From assembly GCF_013185915.1 (NCBI RefSeq), contig NZ_JAAZUH010000001.1:1426001-1490000 (forward strand): DNA of 64,000 nucleotides, read 5' to 3'. The number at the start of each line of letters is the position of its first letter. Position 1 is the stretch's first letter. A model generated the notes under the pieces. That model ran no database searches and had not been told where the DNA came from. It worked only from the letters and a program-made list of their open reading frames with translations. This document shows, in pieces, positions 9,752-18,131 of the stretch. Source of the stretch: Stenotrophomonas bentonitica (GTDB lineage: Bacteria > Pseudomonadota > Gammaproteobacteria > Xanthomonadales > Xanthomonadaceae). The position numbers and the translations under genes were made by a program.

Positions 9752-11548
9752 ATGTCCCACCCCTCTTTCCCCGGCGCGGGCGCCCCGCCGCTGCCGTCAC
9801 GGCGCCTGTTCGTGCAGGGCCTTGCCGCTGGCGGCGTGGTCGCCGGCCTGGCCGGTGCCACCCTGCCGTCGCGTGCGCTGGCCAATGCCGGCCCACGCGT
9901 GGCCACCGCCCCGCAGGTGCTCACCGGCGAGCAGTTCCAGCTCAGCATTGGCGAGTCGCTGGCCAATTTCACCGGGCGCACCCGTCCGGCGATCACCGTC
10001 AACGGCAGCCTGCCTGCGCCGATCCTGCGCTGGCGCGAAGGCGACACCGTCAACGTGCGCGTGGCCAACACGCTGCAGGGCCACCCGACCTCGATCCACT
10101 GGCACGGCATCCTGCTGCCGGCCAACATGGACGGCGTGCCGGGCCTGAGCTTCAACGGCATCGCCCCGGGCGAGGCCTACCAGTACCGCTTCACCCTGAA
10201 GCAGTCCGGCACCTACTGGTACCACAGCCATTCCATGTTCCAGGAACAGGCCGGGCTGTACGGCGCGCTGATCATCGACCCGCTGCAGCCGGCGCCGTAC
10301 CGGTACGACCGCGAGCACGTGATCCTGCTCTCGGACTGGACCGACATGGACCCCGGCGCGCTGTTCCGGCGCATGAAGAAGCTGGCCGAGCACGACAACT
10401 ACTACAAGCGCACCCTGCCCGACTTCCTGCGTGACGTGCGCCGCGACGGCTGGTCCGCCGCCACCGCCGACCGCGGCATGTGGGGCCGGATGCGGATGAC
10501 GCCGACCGACATTTCGGACGTCAACGCGCACACCTACACCTACCTGCTCAACGGCACCACGCCGGCGGGCAACTGGGCCGGGCTGTTCCGCAGCGGCGAA
10601 AAGGTCCTGCTGCGCTTCATCAATGGCGGCTCGATGACCTACTTCGACGTGCGCATTCCCGGCCTGAAGATGACCGTGGTCGCCGCCGACGGCCAGTACA
10701 TCCACCCGGTGAGCATCGACGAGTTCCGCATTGCGCCCGCCGAAACCTTTGACGTGATCGTCGAACCGACCGGCCAGGACGCCTTCACCATTTTCTGCCA
10801 GGACATGGGCCGCACCGGTTTCGCCGCCGGCACCCTGGCCGTGCGCCACGGCCTGCAGGCACCGATCCCCGCGCGCGACCCGCGCCCGTTGCTGACCATG
10901 AGCGATATGGGGCATGACATGTCGGGGCATGGTGACATGGGCCATGACATGAAAGGCATGGAAGGCGGCTGCGGCGCGAACATGGGCCACGCCGGTCACG
11001 GCAACGCGCAGGGCAGCAGCAAGGCACCGCGCCACGCGTCCAGCGAGGACGGAAACCCACTGGTCGACATGCAGAGCATGGCCACCGAGCCCAAGCTGGA
11101 CGACCCCGGCATCGGCCTGCGCGACAACGGCCGCCAGGTGCTGACCTACGGCGCCATGCGCAGCCTGTTCGAGGATCCCGATGGTCGCGAACCATCCCGC
11201 GAAGTGGAACTGCACCTCACCGGGCACATGGAAAAGTTCAGCTGGTCGTTCGACGGCATTCCCTTCGCCAGCGCCGAACCGCTGCGCCTGAACTACGGCG
11301 AGCGCATGCGAATCGTGCTGGTCAACGACACCATGATGCAGCACCCCATCCACCTGCACGGCGTATGGAGCGACCTCGAGAATGCGCAGGGCGACTTCCA
11401 CCTGCGCAAGCACACCATCGACATGCCGCCCGGCACCCGCCGCAGCTACCGCGTGCGCGCCGACGCACTCGGCCGCTGGGCCTACCACTGCCACCTGCTG
11501 TACCACATGGAAGCGGGCATGATGCGCGAAGTGAGGATTGAAGAATGA
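9752..11548 (+). CDS. copA: CopA, periplasmic multicopper oxidase (copper resistance)
   Basis: CopA is a 598-residue multicopper oxidase of the PcoA/CopA family that handles and oxidises Cu(I) in the periplasm. A twin-arginine signal (SRRLFVQG, then a hydrophobic stretch) marks Tat export of a folded protein. Copper ligand motifs are present in order: HWHG (about 115), HSH (about 157), HPIHLHG (about 530) and HCHLLYHMEAGM (about 579). A Met/His/Gly-rich insert at about 380-415 (MSDMGHDMSGHGDMGHDM) is a copper-binding loop. GGAG stands 5 bases before the ATG. The stop overlaps the copB start (ATGA). Confidence 0.96.
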   Translation: MSHPSFPGAGAPPLPSRRLFVQGLAAGGVVAGLAGATLPSRALANAGPRVATAPQVLTGEQFQLSIGESLANFTGRTRPAITVNGSLPAPILRWREGDTVNVRVANTLQGHPTSIHWHGILLPANMDGVPGLSFNGIAPGEAYQYRFTLKQSGTYWYHSHSMFQEQAGLYGALIIDPLQPAPYRYDREHVILLSDWTDMDPGALFRRMKKLAEHDNYYKRTLPDFLRDVRRDGWSAATADRGMWGRMRMTPTDISDVNAHTYTYLLNGTTPAGNWAGLFRSGEKVLLRFINGGSMTYFDVRIPGLKMTVVAADGQYIHPVSIDEFRIAPAETFDVIVEPTGQDAFTIFCQDMGRTGFAAGTLAVRHGLQAPIPARDPRPLLTMSDMGHDMSGHGDMGHDMKGMEGGCGANMGHAGHGNAQGSSKAPRHASSEDGNPLVDMQSMATEPKLDDPGIGLRDNGRQVLTYGAMRSLFEDPDGREPSREVELHLTGHMEKFSWSFDGIPFASAEPLRLNYGERMRIVLVNDTMMQHPIHLHGVWSDLENAQGDFHLRKHTIDMPPGTRRSYRVRADALGRWAYHCHLLYHMEAGMMREVRIEE

Positions 11549-12531
11549 GCACGATTCGATCCCTCCTCCCGCAGGTACTGGGTGCTGCGCTGCTGGTTGC
11601 GCTGGCAGCGCCGGCATGGGCGCAGTCGCACAACCATGGCGAAGCTGCATCGCAGGATTCGCAGGCACCGGTCGATCATTCGAAGATGGACCACGGCAAC
11701 ATGGATCATTCAGCCATGGGGCATGACAAGCCTGCCGAGCCGAAGGTCGATCATTCGGCGATGGACCATTCAAAAATGGACCACGCCGCCATGGGTCACG
11801 CTGTTGCACCCTCCACGCCGCGCGAACCCATTCCGGCCGTCACCGACGCCGACCGCGCCGCCGCGTTCCCGCCCATTGATCACGGCGCGATGGAACACGC
11901 ACCGGAGATCCACAGCCTGCTGTTGATCAACCGCCTGGAACAGTGGGACGGCCAGCACGGCACCGGCCAAGCATGGGAAGCCAGCGGCTGGGTCGGCGGC
12001 AACATCAACCGCCTGTGGCTGCGCAGCGAAGGCGAACGCAGCGGCGGGCGGACCGGATCGTCCGATCTGGAAGTGTTGTACGGGCGTAGCGTGTCGCCGT
12101 GGTGGGACGTACTGGTAGGCGTAAAGCAGGATTTCCGTCCGGCGGAGTCCCGGACCTGGGCCGCCCTCGGCATCCAGGGCCTGGCCCCGTACAAGTTCGA
12201 AACCTCCGCCACCGCCTACGCCGGCGACGGCGGCCAGCTGGCGGCCACGCTCGAGGTCGAGTACGAACTGCTGCTCACCAACCGCCTGATCCTGCAGCCA
12301 CTGGTGGAAGCCACGCTCGCAGCGAAGGACGAACCGGAGCATGGCATGGGCTCGGGCCTGAACAAGGTGGAGGCCGGCCTGCGCCTGCGCTACGAGTTCA
12401 GCCGCCGCTTCGCGCCATACATCGGCATCAGCCACGAACGCTTGTTCGGCGACACAGCGGACTACCACCAGGCCGCAGGCGAACACACCCGCGACACCCG
12501 CTGGGTAGCCGGCGTCCGCCTCTGGTTCTGA
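11545..12531 (+). CDS. copB: CopB, outer-membrane copper resistance protein
   Basis: This 328-residue outer-membrane protein of the CopB/PcoB family acts with CopA in copper binding and resistance. The signal peptide is residues 1-26 (PAWA). A Met/His region (about 30-85) repeats D-H-S-[KA]-M-D-H units, plausible Cu ligands. The C-terminal part from about residue 125 is a beta-barrel domain (alternating strands, ending VAGVRLWF with a terminal Phe typical of outer-membrane proteins). The start overlaps the copA stop by four bases, so translation is probably coupled. Confidence 0.94.
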   Translation: MSTIRSLLPQVLGAALLVALAAPAWAQSHNHGEAASQDSQAPVDHSKMDHGNMDHSAMGHDKPAEPKVDHSAMDHSKMDHAAMGHAVAPSTPREPIPAVTDADRAAAFPPIDHGAMEHAPEIHSLLLINRLEQWDGQHGTGQAWEASGWVGGNINRLWLRSEGERSGGRTGSSDLEVLYGRSVSPWWDVLVGVKQDFRPAESRTWAALGIQGLAPYKFETSATAYAGDGGQLAATLEVEYELLLTNRLILQPLVEATLAAKDEPEHGMGSGLNKVEAGLRLRYEFSRRFAPYIGISHERLFGDTADYHQAAGEHTRDTRWVAGVRLWF

Positions 12532-12569
12532 GGGCCCCGGCCGTACGCTTCGGGTTCCGACGCCCCCGT

Positions 12570-12594
12570 GTAGGGACACGCCATGCGTGTCCTC
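12570..12594 (+). repeat. SMAG-type REP element, GGACACGC variant
   Basis: GTAG followed by an exact 8-bp stem GGACACGC-CAT-GCGTGTCC. It lies between copB and the next gene and could terminate or stabilise the copLAB transcript. Confidence 0.7.
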
Positions 12595-12642
12595 GCGGTG
12601 CCGGATCAACCTAAACTCCCGCACCGCGCCTCGAAATCTCCC

Positions 12643-13155
12643 ATGACCACCACCATCCGCCGCGCAACCCCAGCAGACGCCGATCTGTTGTCCGAACTCG
12701 CCATCACCACCTACACCGAAACCTTCGGCGACTCGTACCCGCCGGAGGACCTCGCCGCGTTCCTGCACGCGCACTACTCCCCCGAACCGCAACGCCGGGA
12801 ACTCGAAGACCCACGCAGCGCCGCTTGGTTGCTGTTCGACGACGACCACCCCATCGGCTACCTCGCCGCAGGCCCGAACAGCCTCCCCCACGCAGACGCG
12901 CAGGAAGGCGACATCGAACTGAAGCGGCTCTACGTCCTGGCCAGCCACCAAAGCGGCGGCCACGGCGCCCGCCTGATGGACGCTTTCCTGGCATGGCTGG
13001 ACCAGCCGCAGCGGCGCACCCTGTGGGTCGGCGTCTGGTCGGAGAATTACGGCGCGCAGCGCTTCTACGCACGCTATGGATGCCAGCAGGTAGGCACCTA
13101 TGAATTCCCGGTGGGCGACAGCCGCGACCTGGAATTCATCCTGCGCCGGCCCTGA
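12643..13155 (+). CDS. GNAT family N-acetyltransferase
   Basis: This 170-residue cytoplasmic acetyltransferase transfers acetyl from acetyl-CoA to an unknown amine. GNAT features are the N-terminal IRRATPADADLLSEL, beta4 with ELKRLYVLASHQSGGHGARLM (acetyl-CoA pyrophosphate loop, here S-G-G-H-G-A) and the C-terminal NYGAQRFYARYGCQQVG. It is clearly paralogous to the GNAT at 29943-30464, sharing TLW[VL]GVWSEN[YF]GAQRFYARYG and the end DLEFILRR. The ATG opening MTTTIRR is chosen because the family fold starts there. The substrate cannot be told. Confidence 0.9.
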   Translation: MTTTIRRATPADADLLSELAITTYTETFGDSYPPEDLAAFLHAHYSPEPQRRELEDPRSAAWLLFDDDHPIGYLAAGPNSLPHADAQEGDIELKRLYVLASHQSGGHGARLMDAFLAWLDQPQRRTLWVGVWSENYGAQRFYARYGCQQVGTYEFPVGDSRDLEFILRRP

Positions 13156-13168
13156 TCAGGACCGGCGC
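13143..13168. terminator. 26-bp palindrome spanning the GNAT stop codon
   Basis: The arms GCGCCGGCCCTGA and TCAGGACCGGCGC are complementary but for one pair, and the left arm contains the stop codon of the GNAT gene. It sits before a convergent minus-strand gene, so it likely terminates both transcripts. Confidence 0.55.
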
Positions 13169-13185
13169 GGACACCGCCGCAGCGG

Positions 13186-13500
13186 TCAGAAATCAAACAG
13201 GTCCGACAGGAAACTCTCTTTCTTCTTCTTGCGATACCCATGGCCATCGCCATGGTGCTGCTGGCCCAGGTGGCGGGTATCCCGGTGCTGCACGTATTCC
13301 TGCTGCTGCGGCGGCGCGGCCGCGCGGGCGGGCGCAGGTGCGGCGGCACCCACCGAGCGCTCGATGATCTTGTCCAGCTCACCTCGGTCCAGCCACACGC
13401 CACGGCATTGCGGGCAGTAATCGATTTCGATGCCCTGGCGCTCGGACATCACCAGCGCTTGGGTCGTGCAGACGGGGCATTGCATCGGTTTTGGCTCCAT
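13186..13500 (-). CDS. Zinc-ribbon (TFIIB-type) domain protein
   Basis: This 104-residue protein has an N-terminal zinc ribbon, CPVC...YCPQCRGVWLDRGELDKII (residues 8-47), matching the zf-TFIIB family. An Ala/Pro/Gln linker follows (about 50-70), then a His-rich stretch (RHLGQQHHGDGHGY), and a basic KKKK patch precedes an acidic-hydrophobic tail (SFLSDLFDF). The function of these small ribbons is unknown; the tail looks like a peptide docking motif. Met6 is an alternative start. Confidence 0.85.
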   Translation of the reverse strand: MEPKPMQCPVCTTQALVMSERQGIEIDYCPQCRGVWLDRGELDKIIERSVGAAAPAPARAAAPPQQQEYVQHRDTRHLGQQHHGDGHGYRKKKKESFLSDLFDF

Positions 13501-13647
13501 TCGGGGTCAGAAAGCGACTGTACCGTGGCCTACCTGACCGGTTGGCAACAGCGCAACGCGCCCGCAACACGCTTTGCACGGCCCGCTCACCTTCGCCTCC
13601 CCATACTTCCGCGCCACTCCACCCGTCCTGCCAGGGAAATCCGCGTC

Positions 13648-14049
13648 ATGCTGTTGTCCAAGCGCCATGTAGAACCGCGCGTGCTGTTGATCGAAGACAC
13701 CGAAGACACCCGCGAACTGAGCCGCATGGCGCTGGAAAGCCAAGCCTGCGAAGTGGCCGCGGTCAGCACCGCCGAAGCCGCGCTGGGCCTGCTGCAGGCC
13801 GGCGAGCGCTTCGACCTGGTATTCACCGACGTCTGCCTGGGCGGACTGAGCGGCATCGAGGCCGCGCACCGCATCCGCCAGCAGTTCCCCAGCCTGCCGG
13901 TGCTGGTGACCTCCGGCCTGCAGCCGGACCGGGTCACCCCGCACCTGGCCCCGGGCATCCACTTCCTGCCCAAGCCCTACTCGATGAGCGAACTGCTGGA
14001 CGCCATCCGCGCCTGTTTCGGCGACCACGAGGTCGACCGCGCCGCCTGA
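13648..14049 (+). CDS. Single-domain response regulator
   Basis: This 133-residue CheY-like receiver has no output domain. Acidic pocket residues are in VLLIEDTED, the phospho-acceptor Asp is in DLVFTDVCLGGLSG, the conserved Ser/Thr is in VLVTSG, and Lys is in LPKPYSMSELL. The ATG is chosen for the preceding SD (AGGGA) and because the receiver fold begins seven codons later. No histidine kinase is adjacent, so its partner is elsewhere. The gene is convergent with the small Cys-rich secreted protein gene. Confidence 0.9.
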   Translation: MLLSKRHVEPRVLLIEDTEDTRELSRMALESQACEVAAVSTAEAALGLLQAGERFDLVFTDVCLGGLSGIEAAHRIRQQFPSLPVLVTSGLQPDRVTPHLAPGIHFLPKPYSMSELLDAIRACFGDHEVDRAA

Positions 14050-14056
14050 GTCAGCG

Positions 14057-14383
14057 TTAGTCGCGAGGCTTATAGCTTTTGTTGCCCGCCGGGGTCAGAC
14101 AGTAGCGACCTCCGCGTGGGCCTGTGCAAAGCCGACCGCTACTGCACGGGCAGCTCCCTGCTGTGGCAGGTGCCGCTCTGGCAGGCGCCAGTTGCGCCCC
14201 GATGCCACCCGCCGTGCAGATCTTCTTCGATGCGCTGATCGATCCATCATTGCAGACGAAAGAACCGCCTGCGCAGTGGGAGATACCGCCCTTGGCGCCT
14301 GAACAGGGTTTGTTGCCCGCAAAGGCTGGACTGGCAGCCAGCCCCAGGAACAGCAACAGCAGACACAATTGCCACGTGCGCAT
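14057..14383 (-). CDS. Small Cys-rich secreted protein
   Basis: This 108-residue protein has a clear signal peptide (residues 1-22, SPAFA). The mature part has eight cysteines: [11 protein letters not shown], then [15 protein letters not shown], then [10 protein letters not shown] and YC. The CNDGSxSxSKxxC block recurs in small exported proteins of other gamma-proteobacteria as I recall them, with no assigned role. The tail [18 protein letters not shown] resembles short basic adaptor-like repeats. Function unknown; the cysteines suggest a disulfide-stabilised periplasmic or extracellular protein. Confidence 0.8.
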   Translation of the reverse strand: MRTWQLCLLLLFLGLAASPAFAGNKPCSGAKGGISHCAGGSFVCNDGSISASKKICTAGGIGAQLAPARAAPATAGSCPCSSGRLCTGPRGGRYCLTPAGNKSYKPRD

Positions 14384-14518
14384 GGGGCCCCTACCTCCAG
14401 CACGCCCGATCGGCGCAGAAAAATCCTACCCTTTCATGCGGATTTCATCCAAGTCTGCGCATCGTTTCCGAACGGGGATGACGCTAGTGCCCCGCCGCCT
14501 CTGACCGGACTCCCGAAC

Positions 14519-15181
14519 ATGCAGACCCGATTGCTGCTGGGCACTCCCTTGTTGTTGCTGGCCACCCTTGCCGACGCGCGTGCCGACGACTTCGTCACCT
14601 GCGAAAGCCGCGACAACCGCTACCAGTCCTGTTCATTGCCGTATGCCGGCTATGTGACGCTTGATCGGAAGCTCTCCGGCGCCGACTGCCGCCAGGGCCG
14701 CAGCTGGGATTACGACCGGCGCAACGTCTGGGTGGATGACGGTTGCCGCGCCTCGTTCCGGGTCAGCAACAACGACCGGCACAACGACCACGACGACGGC
14801 AACCACGATGCCAAGGTGGCCGCTGGCGTGCTGATCGGCGCTGCCATCCTTGGCGCACTGGTGCACAACGCCAACAAGGACGACCAGCGCTACGACGACG
14901 ACAACTACCAGGGTGCTCGCCACAACTCGTACGTACCGCAATGGATGGTGGGCGAGTTCGAAGGCTACAACCCGATGTACAACGCCGACATCCGCATGCG
15001 GATCGAATCCGATGGCCGCATGAGCGCGCAGGCCCGGGGCCAGAACCTGTCCGGCTGGGTCAACGGCGGCCAGCTCAACGTAGGCAACAGCGTGTTCGAC
15101 ATCAGCCAGAGCCGCGATGGCTTCGTCACGACCGAAGTGGGCGATCGCCAGAACGAAGTGCGTTACCACCGCGTACGCTGA
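14519..15181 (+). CDS. DUF3011-domain exported protein
   Basis: This 220-residue exported protein has a signal peptide at 1-23 (DARA). One DUF3011 repeat covers about 28-80: TCESRDNRYQSC, then DCRQGRSWDY and VWVDDGCRASF, with four conserved Cys. An Asp/His/Asn-rich stretch (NNDRHNDHDDGNHD) and a glycine-zipper-like hydrophobic segment (VAAGVLIGAAILGALV, about 103-118) follow, then a second folded region (VPQWMVGEFEGYNP onward) to the C-terminus. The start ATG fits the signal peptide; upstream codons in frame do not. A second DUF3011 gene is at 32812. Confidence 0.85.
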   Translation: MQTRLLLGTPLLLLATLADARADDFVTCESRDNRYQSCSLPYAGYVTLDRKLSGADCRQGRSWDYDRRNVWVDDGCRASFRVSNNDRHNDHDDGNHDAKVAAGVLIGAAILGALVHNANKDDQRYDDDNYQGARHNSYVPQWMVGEFEGYNPMYNADIRMRIESDGRMSAQARGQNLSGWVNGGQLNVGNSVFDISQSRDGFVTTEVGDRQNEVRYHRVR

Positions 15182-15197
15182 GTGACGCGCTCCTGCC

Positions 15198-15221
15198 GTA
15201 GAGCCGGGCTCTGCCCGGCTC
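15198..15221 (+). repeat. SMAG-type REP element
   Basis: GTAG head plus stem AGCCGGGC/GCCCGGCT with loop TCT, between two convergent genes, where it can serve as bidirectional terminator. Confidence 0.85.
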
Positions 15222-15233
15222 CACGGTGAGGGT

Positions 15234-15902
15234 TCAGCCCCCGACCTTGCAGCTCAACCGCGTACCGTAGAAGTCCAGCGTCGCCTCGCCCTGGTGTTCC
15301 CAGAACTCCACGCCCTCGCGCGTATAGCGAGCGCCACTTGCCGACGGCGCAGCAAACGTAATCGCCTGGTCGCGCGCCAACCGGACCACCGCAACCTGCG
15401 GGTCCAGTTCGTTGTGGAACACCACCGACAGCGGCTTGCTCGCGTCGTCACAGATGTATTGCACCGCCTTCGCGGCCGGCGCCGATGCCGAGGACAGGCG
15501 CAGCTCCACGATGCGGGTCTGGTAGGATTCGACCAGGCAACGGTTGGCATCGACCGCCTGCCAGCACGCATCACGCCCCTTGATCCAGCCGCGCTGCTCA
15601 GCAGCAATGTCCAGCTCGCCCGGACCGGTCTGCGCGGCTTTGTAAAGCGCGGCCAGTTCGCGATCCAGCGCCGACAGACGGGCGTCACCGCAGACCGCTT
15701 TCTCGGCATCGGACGCGGCCTTGGCGCAATCGAACGACGGGCCCTGCCCAGCGGCCGCAGCGCTAGGCGTTTCAGTAGTCGCCACCGGCTTCGGCGACTC
15801 ATTGGTCGGCGCAGCGGGCGCCGGCGCCACCGGGTCGGTCGGCGCGGGCTTACAGGCCGCCAGCGCAAGCGCACCCAGGCCGATCAGGACGAAACGATTC
15901 AT
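15234..15902 (-). CDS. Lipoprotein fusing LprI-like and MliC-like lysozyme-inhibitor domains
   Basis: This 222-residue lipoprotein has lipobox LAAC, with Cys17 as the lipidation site. After a Pro/Ala/Thr linker (18-55), an LprI-like (DUF1311) domain spans about 57-125: FDCAKAASDAEKAVC, LSALDRELAALY, GWIKGRDACW and C in NRCLVES. Residues about 145-222 look like MliC/PliC: YICDDASKPLSVVFHN, SGARYTREGVEFWEHQGEA, LSCKV. Both families include lysozyme inhibitors, so protection of peptidoglycan at the outer membrane is the likely role. Domain calls are by motif reading. Confidence 0.85.
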   Translation of the reverse strand: MNRFVLIGLGALALAACKPAPTDPVAPAPAAPTNESPKPVATTETPSAAAAGQGPSFDCAKAASDAEKAVCGDARLSALDRELAALYKAAQTGPGELDIAAEQRGWIKGRDACWQAVDANRCLVESYQTRIVELRLSSASAPAAKAVQYICDDASKPLSVVFHNELDPQVAVVRLARDQAITFAAPSASGARYTREGVEFWEHQGEATLDFYGTRLSCKVGG

Positions 15903-16021
15903 GGCAGCTCCACTGCGCGATCAGGACAGGCCCCAAGTGTGCACCCGTTGACCGGTACGCGGCGTATACGGCGCAAACGCAATTGCCAAACTCAACGAAG
16001 GATGTTTATGGGATGAACTGA

Positions 16022-16213
16022 CTAGAAAATGATGAGCGGCAAGCGCTTTCGTGCCTCGTCAGCGATCGCCTCAGCCAGCGCTACGAACTGTGCATCGTCA
16101 CCAGCCTCTGCATGACTTGCCTCCAAGAACCACCGGATATCGTCCTCGGTCTGTAAATGGGCCTTGGCATCCCACACGTGTAGAGCAACTTTGCCCGTTT
16201 CCTTCCGGCTCAT
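16022..16213 (-). CDS. Short antitoxin-like protein, possibly truncated (HI1420 type)
   Basis: This 63-residue protein has WDAKAHLQTEDDIRWFLEAS and FVALAEAIADEARKR, resembling the N-terminal helices of HigA/HI1420-type addiction-module antidotes, whose usual length is about 95-100 with a C-terminal HTH. Here the frame stops (LPLIIF) before any HTH, and no toxin gene is adjacent. It lies downstream of tRNA-Lys in a less GC-rich patch. It may be a decayed module or a short family member. Confidence 0.5.
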   Translation of the reverse strand: MSRKETGKVALHVWDAKAHLQTEDDIRWFLEASHAEAGDDAQFVALAEAIADEARKRLPLIIF

Positions 16214-16375
16214 CGTTCTAGGCTCTCTAACACGACGCCATCACTCCGCTTACTTTCCCGTTTGCCGTATTACAGCCGGAAGCGGAGCCCCACATCTACG
16301 TGCAATTCCGACATACGACCACGGCAGCGGGAGTGCGAACGCCAAGCGGTCCAACCCGTTGGCCTGCGCAGCGCA

Positions 16376-16400
16376 CAAAAAAGGCGCCCATCGGGCGCCT
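16376..16400 (-). terminator. Rho-independent terminator of tRNA-Lys
   Basis: On the minus strand the stem AGGCGCCC-GAT-GGGCGCCT is followed by a run of T residues, 16 bases past the tRNA 3' end. Confidence 0.9.
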
Positions 16401-16416
16401 AAGTCGTTGATGCAAT

Positions 16417-16492
16417 TGGTGGGCCGTGATGGATTCGAACCATCGACCAAAAGATTAAAAGTCTTCTGCTCTACCGACTGAGCTAACGGCCC
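16417..16492 (-). tRNA. tRNA-Lys (anticodon UUU)
   Basis: This is a 76-nt cloverleaf read on the minus strand. The acceptor GGGCCGT pairs with ACGGCCC before the encoded ACCA end. The D arm is GCTCAGTCGGTAGAGC, the anticodon loop is CTTTTAA with TTT, and the T loop is GGTTCGAATCC. CCA is encoded. Confidence 0.97.
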
Positions 16493-16525
16493 ATTGCATG
16501 CCCCGACTTCGCGCCGGGGGTGCGC

Positions 16526-16531
16526 ATTCTA
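16526..16531 (-). promoter_or_regulatory. Candidate -10 box for tRNA-Lys
   Basis: TAGAAT on the minus strand, 34 bases before the tRNA 5' end and followed by a GC-rich discriminator (GCGCAC). The -35 element is not clear. Confidence 0.4.
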
Positions 16532-16570
16532 ACCCATCTTGCGCCGCAGGCGTACCCCGGCGCGTCGCGA

Positions 16571-17236
16571 TCAGGCGTAGCGGGTCGGGTCCGGCACGCC
16601 GGCGTCGGCGAAGCCCTGGGCGCGCAGGCGGCAGGCGTCGCAGTGGCCGCAGGCCGCGCCGGTGGCGTCGGCGTTGTAGCAGGAGACGGTGAGGCCGAAG
16701 TCCACGCCCAGGCGCACGCCTTCACGCACGATGTCGGCCTTGCTCAGGAACTGCAGCGGGGCGTGCACCTGGATGCCCGCCCCTTCCACGCCGGCCTTGG
16801 TGGCCAGGTTGGCCAGGGTCTGGAAGGCGCTGATGAACTCGGGGCGGCAGTCCGGGTAACCGGAGTAGTCCACGGCGTTGACGCCGCAGAAGATGTCGTT
16901 GGCGCCCAGCACTTCGGCCCAGCCCAGCGCGACCGAAAGCATGATGGTGTTGCGTGCCGGCACGTAGGTGACCGGGATGCCCTCGCCGCCCGCTTCGGGC
17001 ACGTCGATGTCGTCGGTCAGGGCTGAACCGCCGATGCTGCGCAGGTCGACGTTGACGGTCTTGTGCGCGGCCACGCCCAGCGCCTTGGCCACCGCGGCGG
17101 CGGCGTCCAGTTCGGAGGTGTGGCGCTGGCCGTAGCGGACGCTCAGGGCGTGCACGGCGAAGCCCTGCTCACGCGCCATGGCGACGACGGCGGCGGAATC
17201 CATGCCGCCGGACAGGAGGACAACTGCGTTCTTCAT
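16571..17236 (-). CDS. queC: 7-cyano-7-deazaguanine synthase QueC
   Basis: QueC converts 7-carboxy-7-deazaguanine to preQ0 with ATP and ammonia in queuosine synthesis. It is 221 residues from the chosen start MKNAVV, where GGAA precedes the ATG; a start 12 codons further up is less likely. The PP-loop [12 protein letters not shown] is at residues 6-17. The zinc site is at the C-terminus: [20 protein letters not shown]. It lies 75 bp after queE, probably in the same transcript. Confidence 0.96.
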   Translation of the reverse strand: MKNAVVLLSGGMDSAAVVAMAREQGFAVHALSVRYGQRHTSELDAAAAVAKALGVAAHKTVNVDLRSIGGSALTDDIDVPEAGGEGIPVTYVPARNTIMLSVALGWAEVLGANDIFCGVNAVDYSGYPDCRPEFISAFQTLANLATKAGVEGAGIQVHAPLQFLSKADIVREGVRLGVDFGLTVSCYNADATGAACGHCDACRLRAQGFADAGVPDPTRYA

Positions 17237-17311
17237 GAGGGTGTTTCCGGTGGGTTGCGGGAAAGCCAGCACGCTGTCCCGCGCCGGTACATCAGGGGCG
17301 TTCGAACGGGC

Positions 17312-18010
17312 TCAGCGGCCCGGCTCGTCGTCCCACAGAAGCTTGTGCAGTTGCATCTGGAAGCGCACCGGCAGCCGGTCTTCGACGATCCAGTCGGCCA
17401 GCTCGCGCGGCGTTACCTGGCCCTTGCTGGGCGAGAACAGCACCATGCAGCGCTCGTTCAAACGGTGCTCGCGCAGCATGGCGCGCGCCCATTCGTAGTC
17501 GTCGCGGCTGCACAGGACGAACTTGATCTGGTCGCGACGGGTCAGCAGCGGCAGGTTTTCCAGGCGGTTGCGCGCCATTTCGCCCGAACCGGGCGTCTTG
17601 AGGTCGACCACGCGCGAGACGCGCGGGTCCACGCCGCTCACATCCAGCGCGCCGGAGGTCTCCAGCGAGACGTCCATGCCGGCCTCACACAGCTTCTCCA
17701 GCAGCACCAGGCAGCGCTTCTGCGCCAGCGGCTCGCCACCCGTCACGCAGACGTGCTGCACGCCCTGGGCCAGCACCTCGGCCACGATCGCGTCGATGTC
17801 CCACCAGGTGCCGCCGTGGAAGGCGTAGGCGGTGTCGCAGTAGGTGCAGCGCAGCGGGCAGCCGGTCAGGCGCACGAACACGGTCGGCCAGCCGGCGGCG
17901 TCGGCTTCGCCCTGCAGCGAGGTGAAGATCTCGGTGATCTTCAGGCGCGGCAGCGGGGATTGCACGATCTCGCTGGGGGTGGCGATGGCGTCGGACGTGG
18001 CGGTGGTCAT
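17312..18010 (-). CDS. queE: 7-carboxy-7-deazaguanine synthase QueE (radical SAM)
   Basis: This 232-residue radical SAM enzyme forms 7-carboxy-7-deazaguanine from carboxytetrahydropterin. The [4Fe-4S] motif is CPLRCTYCDTAY (CxxxCxxC), preceded by SLQGEADAAGWPTVFVRL; VTGGEP is the SAM-binding GGE motif. The start MTTATSD was chosen because upstream frame sequence is REP and intergenic DNA. It lies between cpoB and queC, on the same strand as the tol-pal genes, with a REP in its leader. Confidence 0.96.
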   Translation of the reverse strand: MTTATSDAIATPSEIVQSPLPRLKITEIFTSLQGEADAAGWPTVFVRLTGCPLRCTYCDTAYAFHGGTWWDIDAIVAEVLAQGVQHVCVTGGEPLAQKRCLVLLEKLCEAGMDVSLETSGALDVSGVDPRVSRVVDLKTPGSGEMARNRLENLPLLTRRDQIKFVLCSRDDYEWARAMLREHRLNERCMVLFSPSKGQVTPRELADWIVEDRLPVRFQMQLHKLLWDDEPGR

Positions 18011-18047
18011 GGTGGAAATCAAAAAGTGCGGTTTCGGAAACGAGAGC

Positions 18048-18070
18048 AGCCACGCAGGGCGTGGCTCTAC
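18048..18070 (-). repeat. SMAG-type REP in the queE leader
   Basis: On the minus strand GTAG then AGCCACGC-CCT-GCGTGGCT. It is transcribed in the 5' leader of queE. A TATAAT-like hexamer lies upstream at 18104-18109 (minus strand), and a small stem (CCGGCC/GGCCGG, 18110-18123) follows the cpoB stop, so queEC may have its own promoter. Confidence 0.8.
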
Positions 18071-18131
18071 CGGGTGTGGCCGATTGCGTCGGGCCAACGG
18101 GGAATTATACCGGCCTGGGCCGGGGGGCGCC

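Noticed and set aside
16164..16481. Plus-strand frame ending GRDGFEPSTKRLKV
   Set aside because: It reads through the tRNA-Lys gene on the opposite strand, a well-known false ORF.
17990..18131. preQ1 riboswitch upstream of queE
   Set aside because: The leader holds a REP and no recognisable preQ1 aptamer pattern; queC/queE need no such element.
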